Notes under the pieces: model-generated
Database searches by the model: none
Seen by the model: only the letters and a program-made list of their open reading frames with translations
Told to the model about the DNA's origin: nothing
Made by a program: the position numbers and the translations under genes
Assembly: GCF_000331535.1 (NCBI RefSeq)
Contig: NZ_AMZN01000001.1
Coordinates: forward strand, 1-64,000
Direction of reading: 5' to 3'
DNA: 64,000 bases
From: Fulvivirga imtechensis AK7
Lineage (GTDB): Bacteria > Bacteroidota > Bacteroidia > Cytophagales > Cyclobacteriaceae
In this document: in pieces, positions 44,969-53,733 of the stretch
How the letters are laid out: each line of letters opens with the position of its first letter
Position numbering within the stretch: the first letter of the stretch is position 1

Positions 44969-46309
44969 GTTAAGATAAAGAGAGTCGCCCGGATCATCGC
45001 CATTTGCATCATAGAGTACAGGAACCATTTTCATCTGCCTGTATAACAGAAAAGTAACAACAGCAGCCAGTGATATATACACTATGGTGAAAAGAATAAA
45101 CGAATAGAAGATACCAGGCATGGGTGTTACAGCATCTTTGGTCTTCATTATCCCATATATTATCCACGGTTGCCGGCCCACTTCTGTTACTGTCCAGCCG
45201 GCCTCTACCGCTATGAAGCCAACAGGGGTGGCCGCGATAAAGAGCCGTAGAAACCATTTCTTCATTATCCAGCTTTTCTTCTTCCACCGAGCAATAAAAA
45301 ACAAAATACTAAGGGCTACCAGCGCCATCCCAAATAATACCATGATCTGAAATGCGAAATGTGTGATCAGCACCGGAGGGTGATATTCCGCGGGGATATC
45401 GTTGAGTCCGGTTACGCGAGCGTCAAAATCTCCATGAGCCAGATAGCTGAGCGCTCCGGGTATTCTTATTGCATAGTCAACAGTTCGCTTTTCTTCATCA
45501 GGAATACCGCCAATGATCAGGTCCGCGTGATCTTCGGTCTCAAAATGAGCTTCCATGGCCGCCAGCTTAGCAGGTTGTCGCTGTGCTACATCTTTAGCGG
45601 CCACGTCACCTGTTAAAGGCTGTGCTATGGCTGAGACAGCTCCAAATACGAGGGCAATTTTAAATGCCTTAAGATGAAATCGTATATTTTTTCTTTTTAG
45701 AAGCATAATAGCGTGTATGCCGGCTACCCCGAACCCGGTGGCAACAAAGGCAGCCACGATCATATGTAATGCTTGGGTAAACCAGGCATCGTTAAACATG
45801 GCTGCTATCGGATCAATATTGTGGTATTCTCCATTGACATAGTCAAAGCCTTCAGGGCTGTTCATCCATCCATTGGCTGCTACTACAAGTATACCCGAGG
45901 CAATACCGCTGATCCCAACAACGACACCAGTTACCCAATGGAACCATTTGTTGAAACGGTCCCAGCCATAGAGGAAGAAACCAATAGCGATCGCTTCTAT
46001 GAAAAATGCCGTTCCTTCTAAAGAAAAGGGCATACCAAAAATAGGTCCTGCATGTTCCATAAACTGGGGCCAGAGAAGGCCCAATTCAAAAGAAAGGATG
46101 GTGCCGGAAACAGCGCCGGTTACAAAAAAGATGGCAACTCCCTTGCTCCAGGCTTTGGTCAGGTTTCTATATTGCTCGTCATTGAAGCGCAGGTAAAGGT
46201 AATGTGAGGTGGCCATAAAAAAAGGCATTACCATACCGATGCAAGCAAAAATAATATGAAAGCCCAAAGACAGGGCCATTTGCGAGCGGGCTGCCAGCAA
46301 GTCATCCAT
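44966..46309 (-). CDS. cydA: cytochrome bd quinol oxidase subunit I
   Basis: A 447-residue membrane protein that carries the three hemes and the quinol site. Heme ligand His18 is in SLGFHIIF, a second histidine in TQALHMIVAAFVATGFGV, and GWTVTEVGRQPW is the conserved GWxxxExGRQPW motif. It is shorter than E. coli CydA (522), in line with the short Q-loop class. The C terminus (DDPGDSLYLN) ends at a TAG contributed by repeat copy D. The gene precedes cydB in the same direction. Confidence 0.95.
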   Translation of the reverse strand: MDDLLAARSQMALSLGFHIIFACIGMVMPFFMATSHYLYLRFNDEQYRNLTKAWSKGVAIFFVTGAVSGTILSFELGLLWPQFMEHAGPIFGMPFSLEGTAFFIEAIAIGFFLYGWDRFNKWFHWVTGVVVGISGIASGILVVAANGWMNSPEGFDYVNGEYHNIDPIAAMFNDAWFTQALHMIVAAFVATGFGVAGIHAIMLLKRKNIRFHLKAFKIALVFGAVSAIAQPLTGDVAAKDVAQRQPAKLAAMEAHFETEDHADLIIGGIPDEEKRTVDYAIRIPGALSYLAHGDFDARVTGLNDIPAEYHPPVLITHFAFQIMVLFGMALVALSILFFIARWKKKSWIMKKWFLRLFIAATPVGFIAVEAGWTVTEVGRQPWIIYGIMKTKDAVTPMPGIFYSFILFTIVYISLAAVVTFLLYRQMKMVPVLYDANGDDPGDSLYLN

Positions 46310-46554
46310 AGTAGCAATGTTTTGGTTTTAAAAACAGCCATGAATACTCGATTGTTGCTCTGCAAGCCTGAGCATTATGCCGTTATATAATGCTTTCAAC
46401 AAGTATTCGTCTGTACCGTAAAAGTAGTCATCAAAGAACAAGTATCATTAGTTGTCGATGATGAATATCTGTGATAATGTCATCTTTTTTTTATATATTA
46501 TAATCACAACCTACCTGGATCAACTGAACACTGGAAAACTAAAAAAAAAATAAT

Positions 46555-47103
46555 ATGGCACAGTTTATTGCTTATGACAAGAAGGTCAATGTAAACGGAC
46601 AAACTATTCTTTCGGTGATCAATGCCATGGACTATGGTAAAGATACCCGGGCGGCTATTCTGAAAAAGCATGGTTTATCAGGTATCGAGCCTGAGAAGTG
46701 GTACAACCAACAAAATTGGTTGGATGCATTTAAAGAGATACAGTCTTCGCTAGGCGAAAAGACATTGTATATTATTGGTAAGGCCATACCTGCTAATGCT
46801 AAATTTCCACCCGAAATAGACAGTCTTGAAAAGGCGCTTGGCTCCATAGACATTGCCTATCACATGAATCATAGTAAGGGTGAAATAGGTCATTACAAAC
46901 TTGCCGCGTTTGATGGTAATAAACATGAAGCTGTTATGGTTTGTAACAATCCTTACCCCAGTGAATTTGACCGGGGAATAATCATGGCCATGGTGAGCAA
47001 ATTCAGACCAAAAGATTCAATTAAATATGATGTGCAACTGGATGCCTCAAAGGAAACGCGAATAAATGGCGCTGATAGCTGCACCTACAAGATCAGTTGG
47101 TGA
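46555..47103 (+). CDS. uncharacterised protein, possibly V4R / heme-NO-binding-like
   Basis: A 182-residue cytosolic protein, divergent from cydA. I do not recognise it with certainty. The N-terminal half is helical (SVINAMDYGKDTRAAILKKHG, WLDAFKEIQSSLGEKTLYIIGKAI). The C-terminal half, with MVCNNPYPSEFDRGIIMAMVSKF and the ending NGADSCTYKISW, recalls the V4R/4-vinyl-reductase-type small-ligand sensor fold (a C-terminal GGDSCxY-like motif). No heme-ligand His is evident. Its place beside the oxygen-related cyd genes would fit a gas or redox sensor, but this is inference only. Confidence 0.55.
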   Translation: MAQFIAYDKKVNVNGQTILSVINAMDYGKDTRAAILKKHGLSGIEPEKWYNQQNWLDAFKEIQSSLGEKTLYIIGKAIPANAKFPPEIDSLEKALGSIDIAYHMNHSKGEIGHYKLAAFDGNKHEAVMVCNNPYPSEFDRGIIMAMVSKFRPKDSIKYDVQLDASKETRINGADSCTYKISW

Positions 47104-47291
47104 TGGGGCTTAGATATGAGATATGAGATGGGCCTGGTGGCTTTAGGCACTTCTATTAAGCCTGAGGCCAGTAGCCTTATCAACGGTGAAACTGAGAACT
47201 GAGAACCGGCTGACAACAATCATACCCCAATGTGACGCTGGTCATCTGATTTTAACGGTATCTCACTTACTTTCATATAAAAATTAGAGCT

Positions 47292-47501
47292 ATGAGATCG
47301 ACACGAGTAAAAGCCGGACCATTTCACAGAATAGGAGATAGTTATGCAACATTCTTTGATCGCGATCATTTTCTGGGTAGGAACGCCTTCGAAGACGGAT
47401 GGTTAACCAAATCTTCCCGCGACTTGTTAGTAAGGTTAGGAAAGGATAAGCATGGTAATACCCGCCTGGAAGTATTGACGCCTATTAAACCGGTAAAATA
47501 G
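47292..47501 (+). CDS. small uncharacterised basic protein
   Basis: A 69-residue basic protein (MRSTRVKAGPFHRIGDSYATFFDRDHFLG). I do not recognise the family and there is no signal peptide. The preceding 188 bases are gene-free and hold low-complexity direct repeats such as GATATGAGATATGAGATG and GAGAACTGAGAAC. Confidence 0.45.
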   Translation: MRSTRVKAGPFHRIGDSYATFFDRDHFLGRNAFEDGWLTKSSRDLLVRLGKDKHGNTRLEVLTPIKPVK

Positions 47502-47605
47502 TTTGGTAAGCGAAGGGGTAGTACTCTATTGACACCTGGACTTTTGCGGAGTAGGGTATTCCAGGTCAGGTAGGAATTGATTTGTGTCATTTAAATGAGT
47601 AACTT

Positions 47606-48115
47606 ATGATAATCATAGTATTTGGTTTACCCGGATCCGGTAAAACGTATTTTGCCGAACGACTGGCGCATCGAATTAAAGCAAACCTCATAAGCAGCGA
47701 TACGTTACGCAAGGAAATTGTGGATGTGCCCACATATTCAGACGATGAGAAGAGGCTGATATATAAGAAAATGTTTGACATTATGTATGATTTTCTTCAT
47801 TCAAAAAATCACCTGGTGTTGGATGGCACATTTTACAAAGCTGAACTCAGGAATAATTTTATAGAAGAAGCACAGGGCATAGGAAAGAATATCAGTTTTA
47901 TTGAGATACAGGCAGATGAAGGGCTGATCGAAGAACGGCTGGCTCATAAACGTAAAACCAGCGATGCAGATTTTGAGGTATATCAACGTATTAAAAATGA
48001 GTTTGAGCCTTTTCATTTGGATCATCTGGTCTTAAAATCAACCAATGAAAACATAAATGAAATGCTGGGAACAGCTATGGAGTATCTTTTTCCGCAGCAT
48101 GTCATAAAACAATAA
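47606..48115 (+). CDS. AAA_33 / COG0645-type P-loop kinase
   Basis: A 169-residue small kinase with Walker A GLPGSGKT (7-14), a DTLRKE switch (SSDTLRKEIVD) and LVLDGTFYKAELRNNF as the Walker-B-like segment. It belongs with zeta-toxin-like and COG0645 predicted kinases. In many bacteria this domain is the C-terminal half of a fusion with an aminoglycoside-phosphotransferase-like domain; here that partner is a separate gene two positions downstream (48572). The substrate is unknown. It is 4 bases before DUF2267. Confidence 0.85.
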   Translation: MIIIVFGLPGSGKTYFAERLAHRIKANLISSDTLRKEIVDVPTYSDDEKRLIYKKMFDIMYDFLHSKNHLVLDGTFYKAELRNNFIEEAQGIGKNISFIEIQADEGLIEERLAHKRKTSDADFEVYQRIKNEFEPFHLDHLVLKSTNENINEMLGTAMEYLFPQHVIKQ

Positions 48116-48119
48116 TGCC

Positions 48120-48575
48120 ATGATGGATTTTAATAAATATGCAGCAAAGGGTAATCAAATATTAGATGAAGTTGCTGTTGAACTCGGCTTCGTTGATGAC
48201 AGGGAAAGAGCCGGGCGAATATTACGCGCAGTATTACACACATTACGGGAGCGCCTTACGATCCAGGAATCGTTTCAATTGATAGCACAGTTGCCATTTG
48301 TCATCAAAGCGCTGTATGTAGAAGGGTGGAAATACCAGGAAAAACCATTCAGGATCAAGCATATAGGTGAATTTGTAAAAAATGTCATCCATGAGGATTT
48401 CCCGGTTGGCCACCATGACATATCTACGGCAAAAGATGGTGAAAATGCAATAATGGCTGTGTTAAAAGTAATTAAACGACATGTGTCAGAAGGAGAGATA
48501 AGAGATATATTGGCTACTATTCCGGCAGACTTGCATCCACTATGGGGCGAGGTAAAAAAGGAACCGTCTTCATGA
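48120..48575 (+). CDS. DUF2267 protein
   Basis: A 151-residue all-helical protein of the DUF2267 family (AVELGFVDDRERAGRILRAVLHTLRERLTIQESFQLIAQLPFVIKALY is its two-repeat core, and VIKRHVSEGEIRDILATIPADL the second repeat). Members are common in stress and mycobacterial dormancy settings, biochemical role unknown. It lies between the split kinase halves and overlaps the downstream gene by four bases (ATGA). Confidence 0.85.
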   Translation: MMDFNKYAAKGNQILDEVAVELGFVDDRERAGRILRAVLHTLRERLTIQESFQLIAQLPFVIKALYVEGWKYQEKPFRIKHIGEFVKNVIHEDFPVGHHDISTAKDGENAIMAVLKVIKRHVSEGEIRDILATIPADLHPLWGEVKKEPSS

Positions 48576-49603
48576 CTAAGAATGAGGTAGACTTACTTAT
48601 TACCAGTGGGTTTTCTGACCAAGGAAAGACCATTGAAATGATAGAAACTCATATTTCATGGGTTATTATCACTCCTTTTTTTGCTTTTAAACTAAAAAAA
48701 CCAGTCAAATACCCTTTTTTGGATTTTTCAACGCTCGACAAACGTAAATTTTACTGTGAGCGTGAAGTGCTTTTAAACAGCAGACTTTCCAATGATGTCT
48801 ACCTGGGAGTGCTTCCGGTTTGGCAGTATAAAGACAAGTTCGTTATCGGGGAAGCGGGCCCGGGTACAATAGTAGATTATACAGTGCAGATGCGTACGCT
48901 CGATCCCGATAAACGAATGGATAAGCTGTTAAATGCCGGACTTCTCACCTTTAATGATCTAAAACCTATAGCTGAAAAGTTGATTACCTTTCATCAGCAT
49001 GCCACCGAAATTAAGGGGGTGGAGTATAATGCCATTGGGAAACGCTTTGCTGAGGTAGCTTCGGAAACTGAATTTTTAGCTGGTACATTGGGTAGCACAG
49101 CCGACATCATACAGGAAGCCATCCAGCAGTCGGACAACTTTGTTGACCAAAATAGCGAGCTCTTAAAGGAGAGGGTAGAAAAAGGGTACATAAGGGACGT
49201 TCATGGAGACTTGCATGCCCGCAACATTTTTTTGCTTGATAAACCAATTATTTTTGATTGTATCGAGTTCAGCGATGAATTGCGACAGATCGATCTGCTC
49301 AATGAGCTTGCCTTCTTTTGCATGGATCTTGATGTAGCCGGGTACCAGGAGTTAAGCTCCCGGTTTTTTGAGTATTACAATCAACTGTTCTGCATTTGTA
49401 AAAGCGCTGAGGAAGAAAAGCTGTTTGTTTATTTCAAAGCATACAGAGCCAATGTGAGAGCGAAGGTCAACTCACTCAGAGCCAGGAGCGCTGATAGTGA
49501 GGAGGCGCTTCAGCAGGCTTTGAATGAAGCCAGGCGGTATCTCATACTGATGAAAACTTATATGGATATATTAGTGGAACAGCATGCAGATCACAACCGG
49601 TAA
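48572..49603 (+). CDS. COG2187-type phosphotransferase (APH fold)
   Basis: A 343-residue protein of the choline/aminoglycoside-kinase fold. RDVHGDLHARNIFLLDKPIIFDCIEFSDELR holds the catalytic HGDLHxxN (His211 to Asn218) and the metal-binding Asp after it. The first 90 residues are the ATP lobe (FFAFKLKKPVKYPFLDF). It corresponds to the N-terminal half of the fused COG2187-COG0645 proteins. The start was placed at the ATG overlapping the DUF2267 stop. An ATP-dependent phosphorylation of an unknown small molecule is likely; resistance to drugs should not be assumed. Confidence 0.85.
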   Translation: MTKNEVDLLITSGFSDQGKTIEMIETHISWVIITPFFAFKLKKPVKYPFLDFSTLDKRKFYCEREVLLNSRLSNDVYLGVLPVWQYKDKFVIGEAGPGTIVDYTVQMRTLDPDKRMDKLLNAGLLTFNDLKPIAEKLITFHQHATEIKGVEYNAIGKRFAEVASETEFLAGTLGSTADIIQEAIQQSDNFVDQNSELLKERVEKGYIRDVHGDLHARNIFLLDKPIIFDCIEFSDELRQIDLLNELAFFCMDLDVAGYQELSSRFFEYYNQLFCICKSAEEEKLFVYFKAYRANVRAKVNSLRARSADSEEALQQALNEARRYLILMKTYMDILVEQHADHNR

Positions 49604-49681
49604 TTGTTTGTTTTAGAACTTAAAGCTTGGATCTTGCTGCTATACTGATCTCCTTGATCCCAGATAATATGCCAGACACAG

Positions 49682-50269
49682 CTATTCGTTTATAGTTAAG
49701 GCGCTAATTACCACATCCGAATCTTCCTGAGCTTTTAAGACAATGTCTTTAATATTCTGATCAACGGATATCAGCATCAGGTCGCCCTCTCCTAAAGAGT
49801 AATGGCTATCAAGCGCTATTTCCAACGCGCCTCTAAAAGTATAGCATCCAATTACTGAGCTATCCTTATTGACGGCATGTTTGTATGTATCGCCCTTCTT
49901 TAACGTAAATCCTTCCAGTCTTCCTTTGGTTTTGCCCCTGGTCATTAAATTAAAGTCAGTAGCTCTGCCATAGCTAATAGTATCCCAGCCCCCGTTAAAG
50001 GTGTCGGTATCAAATTTCTCCAGTGTGACGGTGTGTTTACCCGGGTGTTCCAGGGTGAGGCGCCCATCCAGCACTAATAGTGTTCTGTCAATTCCAGGCA
50101 ATTTGGTAAAACTGGACTCATCTATTTCTACCTCGGCCAGGCTCAGCCGGTAAAAAAAATTCCTATCCTTAAAACGGCTTTTTTTTGGATAAATGACCAA
50201 TTCTGTAGTCGTGCCACCGGTCCATCTGGTGGTCGCCTGTTCTTTTTTCCTGATGATATTAATTTGCAT
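49682..50269 (-). CDS. HutD/Ves-type cupin
   Basis: A 195-residue protein of the HutD family: TTRWTGGTTTELVIYP, FYRLSLAEVE, SFTKLPGIDRTLLVLDG and ATDFNLMTRG are typical HutD segments of a bicupin fold. HutD is a small-molecule-binding protein needed for efficient histidine use in Pseudomonas, where it may limit or sense pathway metabolites. Here it stands alone, 46 kb from hutU. I start at the ATG giving MQINIIRKKEQ. Confidence 0.85.
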   Translation of the reverse strand: MQINIIRKKEQATTRWTGGTTTELVIYPKKSRFKDRNFFYRLSLAEVEIDESSFTKLPGIDRTLLVLDGRLTLEHPGKHTVTLEKFDTDTFNGGWDTISYGRATDFNLMTRGKTKGRLEGFTLKKGDTYKHAVNKDSSVIGCYTFRGALEIALDSHYSLGEGDLMLISVDQNIKDIVLKAQEDSDVVISALTINE

Positions 50270-50355
50270 AAACAAATGATTTAAGACCGGTCTATTACTA
50301 AATACCGGAGAGGAACCGGAATAAGCAATATATTGTGAGTTCGATATAAAATACC

Positions 50356-50508
50356 TAGTGTCTCTAAGAAAGTGTCAATGTCTGCGTTACGCTTGCCCCA
50401 AAAATACTCTTTCCGGCAACTGTACGGGACTCTGATTTTTGGGGCTTCGTCCCGCCCTTTGGCGGGAACATTTTCTTAAAGCCACTTAGAGTTTTCTTAC
50501 AGACACTA
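50356..50508. mobile_element. family-1 MITE-like element, copy E
   Basis: A 153-bp copy with ends TAGTGTCTCTAAGAAA (left) and, read inward from the right, TAGTGTCTGTAAGAAA, 15 of 16 positions alike. Internally it carries GGGGCTTCGTCCCGCC and a strong hairpin CGCCCTTTGGCG. The subterminal blocks match copies A and D. It lies between hutD (divergent side) and the proline-rich gene. Confidence 0.85.
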
Positions 50509-50555
50509 GTTAGATGCACAGATGCATCTGAAGTCACCCAATCCTCGTTGAAGAA

Positions 50556-50753
50556 TCATTCCCTGCCTTTTGGGTAGGGTGTTTTAGGTTCCCTGGGAGG
50601 TGGGGTAGGTGGTTCGCCCGGAGGTTGAGTAATAGGTTCCTTTGGTGGTTTTTCCGGCTCTTCAGGGGGAAATTTTTCCGGACTATCCGGCTCCGGTATT
50701 ATTTCAGGGGGCCTGTTAGGTGGATCTATTTCTGGTCTTTGCTGGTCTGTCAT
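50556..50753 (-). CDS. small proline-rich acidic/basic repeat protein
   Basis: A 65-residue protein, more than one-third proline, of irregular PPxEP repeats (RPEIDPPNRPPEIIPEPDSP, PPREPKTPYPKG). No signal peptide; probably an extended unfolded chain. It has a proper ATG and stop, and 107 bases of gene-free sequence on its 5' side. Such proteins are hard to tell from chance frames, but the strong and regular proline pattern is unlikely to be accidental. Confidence 0.55.
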   Translation of the reverse strand: MTDQQRPEIDPPNRPPEIIPEPDSPEKFPPEEPEKPPKEPITQPPGEPPTPPPREPKTPYPKGRE

Positions 50754-50884
50754 AATTTTAATCTTGAATTATTGAGTTTTGTACCTTAATTCAATGAGCC
50801 TTGAAATTGGGGAGCTTTGTCAGCTCTATCATTAAAATGAATTTTACTCGCGTTTTGTTTAATATCATGCCCATTTTAACTTGT

Positions 50885-51718
50885 TCAATAATCGGCTGGA
50901 AGTGTCAATAGCGGTGTGTCGCTATGCAAAACCAGCTTTCTGGTGGTACTTCCTTCTACCAATTGGTATAAAAAACTATGCTTACCGGGGCTCATGGCAA
51001 GGAGGTCGATACCATTTTTAATGGCATACTCATTTATTGAATTCGCTACGTCTTCAGATGAAATGTTAACGTATGTTTTATTGAGGTCTTTCAGTTGTTC
51101 CGAAAGCCATAATACCGCATCCGGGCTTACATCATCATCCATCGAAACGTCTTTGTCTTTTTTGATGTGCAACAGTATAACCTCCGCTCTGAAATGACGT
51201 GCCAAATGCTTCAATACGGTCAGCAAATGGATGTTTTCCTTTTCATGCAGCCCAACCGCGAGTGCAATTTTGTTGATAGAAAATTTTGAGGCTTTCTGAG
51301 GCACTGTCAGTACCGCGCATTCAGCGTGTTTCACTATTTTGTAGGTGTTACTGCCAAATATGTCCTTCAATTTGTTGTTTGAACCTTTTGTGCCCATGAC
51401 AACAAGCGACACCTCTTTGCTCGCGACCATCTCCTCGATCTTGTTCACAACAAAGCCGGTTACCACTTCAATATCTACCAAACCAGGATCAATGTTCGGG
51501 AGTTTCTCTCTCACCAGTTGATCAAGCTTTTCTCTGGCTTCCTGCATTTCATCTTCAATCATACCTTCATCTACAAACATAGTGGCATCTCCTCCTATGG
51601 GTTCAACCACGTGCAGAAGCATCAGTCGGGCATGCAGGGCCTGTGTCATTTGTGCTGCATAAGCAAAAGCATTTAAAGCACTTTCGGAAAAATCAACCGG
51701 CATTAAGATCTTAAACAT
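50885..51718 (-). CDS. tandem universal stress protein
   Basis: A 277-residue protein with two UspA domains. The first (MFKILMPVDFSESALNAFAYAAQMTQ to LVVMGTKGSNNKLKDIFGSNTYKIVKHAECAVLTVP) keeps the GxxGSxxxxxxxGSN nucleotide loop. The second (KIALAVGLHEKEN to LLAMSPGKHSFLYQLVEGSTTRKLVLHSDTPLLTLP) is degenerate. Tandem Usps bind ATP or act as signalling scaffolds under starvation or low oxygen. The ATG beginning MFKIL was chosen over one 23 codons upstream that lies in the previous gene. It is the last of a minus-strand DnaJ-unknown-Usp run. Confidence 0.93.
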   Translation of the reverse strand: MFKILMPVDFSESALNAFAYAAQMTQALHARLMLLHVVEPIGGDATMFVDEGMIEDEMQEAREKLDQLVREKLPNIDPGLVDIEVVTGFVVNKIEEMVASKEVSLVVMGTKGSNNKLKDIFGSNTYKIVKHAECAVLTVPQKASKFSINKIALAVGLHEKENIHLLTVLKHLARHFRAEVILLHIKKDKDVSMDDDVSPDAVLWLSEQLKDLNKTYVNISSEDVANSINEYAIKNGIDLLAMSPGKHSFLYQLVEGSTTRKLVLHSDTPLLTLPADY

Positions 51719-51758
51719 TTCTGGTACGGTTAAGTTGTGAATATCTTTTTGTTTCAGT

Positions 51759-52175
51759 TTAATAAAAGTTAGCCAAAGGAATATCACCAGCTTCCATTTT
51801 TTTGCCTTTTTTTCTGTTGCTCAGGTAGTCGGATATGATCTTAAACTGCAACCTGTTCATTTTTTTTGTTTTATGAGGTGAATTTAGAGCCAGATAGGTA
51901 AGCCCCAGCAGGGAGAGTTTCCAATCTTCATATACGCGGCCCTGATCACAGCGATAAACCAGCTTGATGTTTTCCGAAGCGTCAATATGAGCATCAGTCA
52001 TAGCATCTATGAGTGGAGATATCGCGTGATGTAATTCATCCATATTTGCATACCCCATCGATTTCATCCAATCTTGTGCATAGTAAGTTAAGTTTCGATC
52101 ATTTAATGCTTCAATAAAACGCTCCAGTATGGCGCTTTTTGATAATTGTTCCAGTGATGTTATTGAGATTTCCAT
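51759..52175 (-). CDS. uncharacterised protein between dnaJ-like and usp genes
   Basis: A 138-residue soluble helical protein (MEISITSLEQLSKSAILERF, DWMKSMGYANMDELHHAI, WKLSLLGLTYLALNSPHKTKK) without a recognised motif. Its position right after the CbpA-like gene is where CbpM-type modulators sit, but the sequence does not resemble CbpM. An alternative ATG 8 codons upstream would overlap the DnaJ stop by 11 bases. Confidence 0.6.
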   Translation of the reverse strand: MEISITSLEQLSKSAILERFIEALNDRNLTYYAQDWMKSMGYANMDELHHAISPLIDAMTDAHIDASENIKLVYRCDQGRVYEDWKLSLLGLTYLALNSPHKTKKMNRLQFKIISDYLSNRKKGKKMEAGDIPLANFY

Positions 52176-52188
52176 GTTTGTTTTCTGT

Positions 52189-53133
52189 TTAGTTGGCATG
52201 ACTCGTTTGTTTGGAATGGTGCATTGCTTTAAGCTGCTTGAAAAGCGCTGTTTCCTGATCACTTAAGCTGGCAGGTATCAGTACATTGACAGTTACATAA
52301 AGATCTCCGTATCTATGACCCGTTTTTGCTGGCATACCTTTCCCTTTTATCCTTAATACTTTGCCATTAGCAGTACCAGCAGGAATGCTCAGGCTCACCG
52401 GCCCGTGTAGGGTGTTTATGGTTATTTTTCCACCCAGCACGGCTGTATAGATGTCCAATGGAAGGTCAGCATACAGGTCGTCTTCCTTGCGCTGATAGCG
52501 TGGATGAGGATCGATATGAATTTGCAGGTAAAGATCCCCCCGTGGACCACCGGCAGAAATGCCTTTTCCCTTTACGCGTAGCGTTTGACCATCCTGTACA
52601 CCCGGCTTTAACTTAATTCTGATCTTCTCACCGTTGATATTGAGTATCTTAGCTCCTCCGCCAAAGGTATCTTCAAGGCTTATCCGTATATCGGCATGCA
52701 GGTCCTGTCCCTGGGGTTGACGGCTGGTCCTTCCGGCATTTTTTCTGCCAAATCCGCTTCCAAAAATGGTTTGAAAGAAATCTGAAAAATCGCCCCCGCC
52801 AAAGAAATCATTCATATCGCCCTCATAATAGGTATGTCGCTGCCCCTGGGGACCGGACGCATATTGAGCCCAGTCAAAACCTGACCCATCGCCACCGGCA
52901 TGTTGATAATGTCTCCAATTGGCTCCCAATTGATCATATTTCTTTCTTTTTTCCGGGTCCTTCAGCACTTCATATGCCTCGGCAATTTCCTTGAAACGAG
53001 CTTCTGCCTCTTTATTATCAGGGTTTTTGTCAGGATGATACTTTACCGCCAATTTTCGGTATGCTTTCTTTATATCCTCTGCGGAGGCTTTTTTGTCCAC
53101 ACCCAGTGTTTTATAGTAATCCTTGTATTCCAT
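52189..53133 (-). CDS. CbpA-like DnaJ co-chaperone (zinc-finger-less)
   Basis: A 314-residue class B J-protein. The J domain (1-70) has HPD at 33-35, then a Gly/Phe-rich linker ([21 protein letters not shown]), then two C-terminal substrate-binding domains ([68 protein letters not shown] as variants of the usual pattern). The CxxCxGxG zinc repeats of DnaJ are absent, so it is CbpA/DnaJB-like. It would stimulate DnaK. First gene of a three-gene minus-strand run ending in the Usp gene. Confidence 0.93.
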   Translation of the reverse strand: MEYKDYYKTLGVDKKASAEDIKKAYRKLAVKYHPDKNPDNKEAEARFKEIAEAYEVLKDPEKRKKYDQLGANWRHYQHAGGDGSGFDWAQYASGPQGQRHTYYEGDMNDFFGGGDFSDFFQTIFGSGFGRKNAGRTSRQPQGQDLHADIRISLEDTFGGGAKILNINGEKIRIKLKPGVQDGQTLRVKGKGISAGGPRGDLYLQIHIDPHPRYQRKEDDLYADLPLDIYTAVLGGKITINTLHGPVSLSIPAGTANGKVLRIKGKGMPAKTGHRYGDLYVTVNVLIPASLSDQETALFKQLKAMHHSKQTSHAN

Positions 53134-53421
53134 CAGTTGGCCAGATCAGGAGGTCTTCTTTTTTAACAAACAAATGAAGTATTCAATGAGTTAAAATTAT
53201 TGTGAGAAAAGGGAAGTAAGAAAAACATTCGTCAAACGAAATAATGATTTATGTCATGTGCTAAAATTTAGCTTTAAACGAAACATTTTAAACCAATTAG
53301 CATTACTACATTAAGGATGAATTGCCCGGGCGCACATGACGAAGATCAGGTGTAATCTTGAGATTTATTATTACAATTCTTCATGTTCAGTTTTTAACTT
53401 TAAGAAATACAAGATCCCGCT

Positions 53422-53685
53422 ATGAATACCAAATCCAAAGTTCCGTACAAAGTCTCTGAGTATATCAGGGATACATTTCGCGAAGAGTTTCTGTGTTCGA
53501 TCAAGTCTTATACCAGAGATGGTAAAACTTATTATCTTGCAGAGGTGACTAAGGATGATCTTATCCATCACCTGAAATTTGATGAGAAGGGCCAATTGAT
53601 GAAAGATGATGCCGATCCGGCTTTTCCTCCGGATATTCATGATGAATCCTTTAAAGAGGAGGGACTTGATTTTGAAGATTATTGA
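53422..53685 (+). CDS. small PepSY-like uncharacterised protein
   Basis: An 87-residue cytosolic protein (KVPYKVSEYIRDTFREEFLCSIKSYTRDGKTYYLAEV, HHLKFDEKGQLMKDDADP). The strand pattern and the phrase xHxLKFDExGxLM recall small PepSY-like domains of Bacteroidota. Function unknown. It begins 13 bases before a longer exported gene start region and may be co-transcribed with it. Confidence 0.6.
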   Translation: MNTKSKVPYKVSEYIRDTFREEFLCSIKSYTRDGKTYYLAEVTKDDLIHHLKFDEKGQLMKDDADPAFPPDIHDESFKEEGLDFEDY

Positions 53686-53733
53686 TTTACCTTCTTTTTG
53701 TGTATATTAGGTATACTAACAAGCACTTGTCGT

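Noticed and set aside
44843-45046. Open frame of 67 codons over family-1 copy D
   Set aside because: It is antisense to the end of cydA and built from repeat sequence; no other evidence for a gene.
48572-49603. Aminoglycoside-resistance gene
   Set aside because: The APH-like motif is that of the COG2187 family usually fused to a P-loop kinase; nothing indicates drug modification.
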